From the NCBI GenBank assembly GCA_902797275.1, contig CADBSI010000107.1:1-6857 (forward strand): DNA of 6,857 nt, in the 5' to 3' direction. Origin of the DNA: an uncultured Erysipelotrichaceae bacterium (GTDB lineage: Bacteria > Bacillota_I > Bacilli_A > RF39 > UBA660). The notes under the pieces were generated by a model that ran no database searches, was not told the DNA's origin, and was given only the letters and a program-made list of their open reading frames with translations. Below, one piece after another: positions 6,534 through 6,857 of this stretch; the stretch's first letter is position 1, and the number at the start of each line of letters is the position of its first letter. A program made the translations under genes and the position numbers.

Positions 6534-6569
6534 TTGTATTTTTAAATAATATTTAAAAGTATGATACAA
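6534..6569. repeat. Nested AT-rich inverted repeats over the promoter before the dinD-like gene
   Basis: TTTTAAATA (6540-6548) and TATTTAAAA (6550-6558) are perfect inverted arms around a single A. They are flanked by an outer pair, TTGTAT (6534-6539) and ATACAA (6564-6569), offset by five bases. The structure covers the -35 region and runs into the -10 box, where an operator would sit. Because it is nearly all A and T, a chance origin is quite possible. Confidence 0.4.
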
Positions 6570-6570
6570 T
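6562..6570 (+). promoter_or_regulatory. Extended -10 promoter upstream of the dinD-like gene
   Basis: TGA directly precedes TACAAT (6565-6570), forming an extended -10 element with five of six hexamer matches. The -35 position at 17 bases spacing (6542-6547, TTAAAT) is poor. Transcription would begin near 6577, giving a leader of about 87 bases before the dinD-like start at 6664, which holds the 18-codon ORF. No LexA-type SOS box (CGAAC-N4-GTTCG) is present. Confidence 0.6.
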
Positions 6571-6592
6571 ATAGATAAGTTGGTAGTTTAAT

Positions 6593-6649
6593 ATGAAAAA
6601 TTGGTTTAAAAAACAGAAAAAAATTGGTATAGTAGGAAAAAATAAGTAA
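6593..6649 (+). CDS. Possible 18-codon leader ORF before the dinD-like gene
   Basis: An ATG at 6593 opens a short frame encoding MKNWFKKQKKIGIVGKNK and ending in TAA, 14 bases before the start at 6664. It has eight lysines and would start about 16 bases after the predicted transcription start. No good ribosome binding site precedes it, only a weak GTTGG at 6579-6583. It could be a leader peptide, a real tiny basic protein or chance. An in-frame TAG at 6584-6586 rules out a longer form. I see no regulatory codon run that would mark a classical attenuator. Confidence 0.25.
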   Translation: MKNWFKKQKKIGIVGKNK

Positions 6650-6654
6650 AAAAT

Positions 6655-6659
6655 GGAGG
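6655..6659 (+). promoter_or_regulatory. Ribosome binding site deciding the dinD-like start
   Basis: GGAGG lies directly before two in-frame ATG codons. The first ATG (6661) is only one base away, too close for initiation, while the second (6664) is four bases away. The second is therefore the preferred start; the two options differ by one methionine. Confidence 0.6.
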
Positions 6660-6663
6660 AATG

Positions 6664-6857
6664 ATGAAAGAAATTAAAGAAAAATATACTAAGAGTATTT
6701 TTGAAAATATAAAACATATTGATGATTATGGAAATGAATATTGGTATGCACGCGAATTACAAAAAGTATTAGAATACAAGGATTGGAGAAATTTTCAAAA
6801 AGTAATAGATAAAGCAGTTTTATCAGCAAATAATAGTGTTTCAAATGAAGAAGATTG
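6664..6857 (+). CDS. DinD-like protein with BRO-N type domain, N-terminal part (runs off window)
   Basis: The first 64 residues are visible and the frame is still open at the window edge. The segment SIFENIKHIDDYGNEYWYAR, followed by ELQKVLEYKDWRNFQKVIDKA (residues 31-51), matches the start of DinD-family proteins (DNA-damage-inducible protein D), whose YW.ARELq..L.Y..W.NF..vi.KA pattern belongs to the BRO-N/ANT-like DNA-binding group. E. coli DinD counteracts RecA filaments, whereas roles in Bacillota are largely untested and many copies are on mobile elements. The expected full length is roughly 270-300 residues, so most of the protein is missing here. The start at 6664 is chosen because GGAGG is four bases away. 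The gene has an extended -10 promoter but no visible SOS box, so damage induction is not supported by this sequence. Confidence 0.8.
   Translation, partial: MKEIKEKYTKSIFENIKHIDDYGNEYWYARELQKVLEYKDWRNFQKVIDKAVLSANNSVSNEED

Noticed and set aside
6515..6592. SOS/LexA box upstream of the dinD-like gene
   Set aside because: No CGAAC-N4-GTTCG or close variant is present on either strand.
6577..6663. Riboswitch or structured RNA in the leader of the dinD-like gene
   Set aside because: The stretch is short, nearly all A, T and G with no paired GC-rich arms, and matches no riboswitch core that I know.
1..6857. CRISPR array, tRNA, insertion sequence or attachment site
   Set aside because: No regularly spaced direct repeats, cloverleaf, transposase motifs or terminal repeats were seen.

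Overview
This is an AT-rich window with compact gene spacing, and every recognisable gene lies on the + strand. The composition, Bacillus-type ribosome binding sites, short U-tailed hairpin terminators, exclusive TAA/TAG stops and the ribosomal protein L19 / signal peptidase I pair suggest a low-GC Bacillota or a related uncultured gut Bacilli/Mollicutes-like lineage. All tryptophans are TGG and no TGA interrupts a gene, so nothing here requires an altered genetic code. The lineage is inferred from style, not from a database match.

Layout. Positions 1-225 hold the 3' end of rplS (L19), whose stop codon is built into a hairpin terminator. Only a few bases later comes lepB (251-745), a complete type I signal peptidase with its own terminator. 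This is the conserved housekeeping end of the window. Next come an ATP-grasp ligase resembling the glutathione/cyanophycin synthetase type (819-1748) and a small single-pass membrane-anchored protein (1797-2105). The two are close together and may be co-transcribed, although each has a TATAAT box.

The centrepiece is a 1433-residue protein (2213-6514) with a good promoter of its own. It has about 1000 residues of helical, solenoid-like sequence, then a compact domain around residues 1020-1166, and a C-terminal calcineurin-like metallophosphoesterase with all metal ligands present. The compact domain has a motif order (His, Ser-x-Ser, Glu) that I tentatively compare with ADP-ribosyltransferases. 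The combination looks like a helical sensor or scaffold carrying one or two enzyme modules. No function is proven.

After a 149-base gap with a promoter, AT-rich inverted repeats and a possible 18-codon ORF, a DinD-like (BRO-N type) gene starts at 6664 and runs off the end.

The left end is therefore core genome (translation and secretion), and everything after about 785 looks like accessory cargo made of mostly independently transcribed units. No RNA genes, CRISPR, insertion sequences or attachment sites were seen, and no gene-free stretch exceeds 300 bases.
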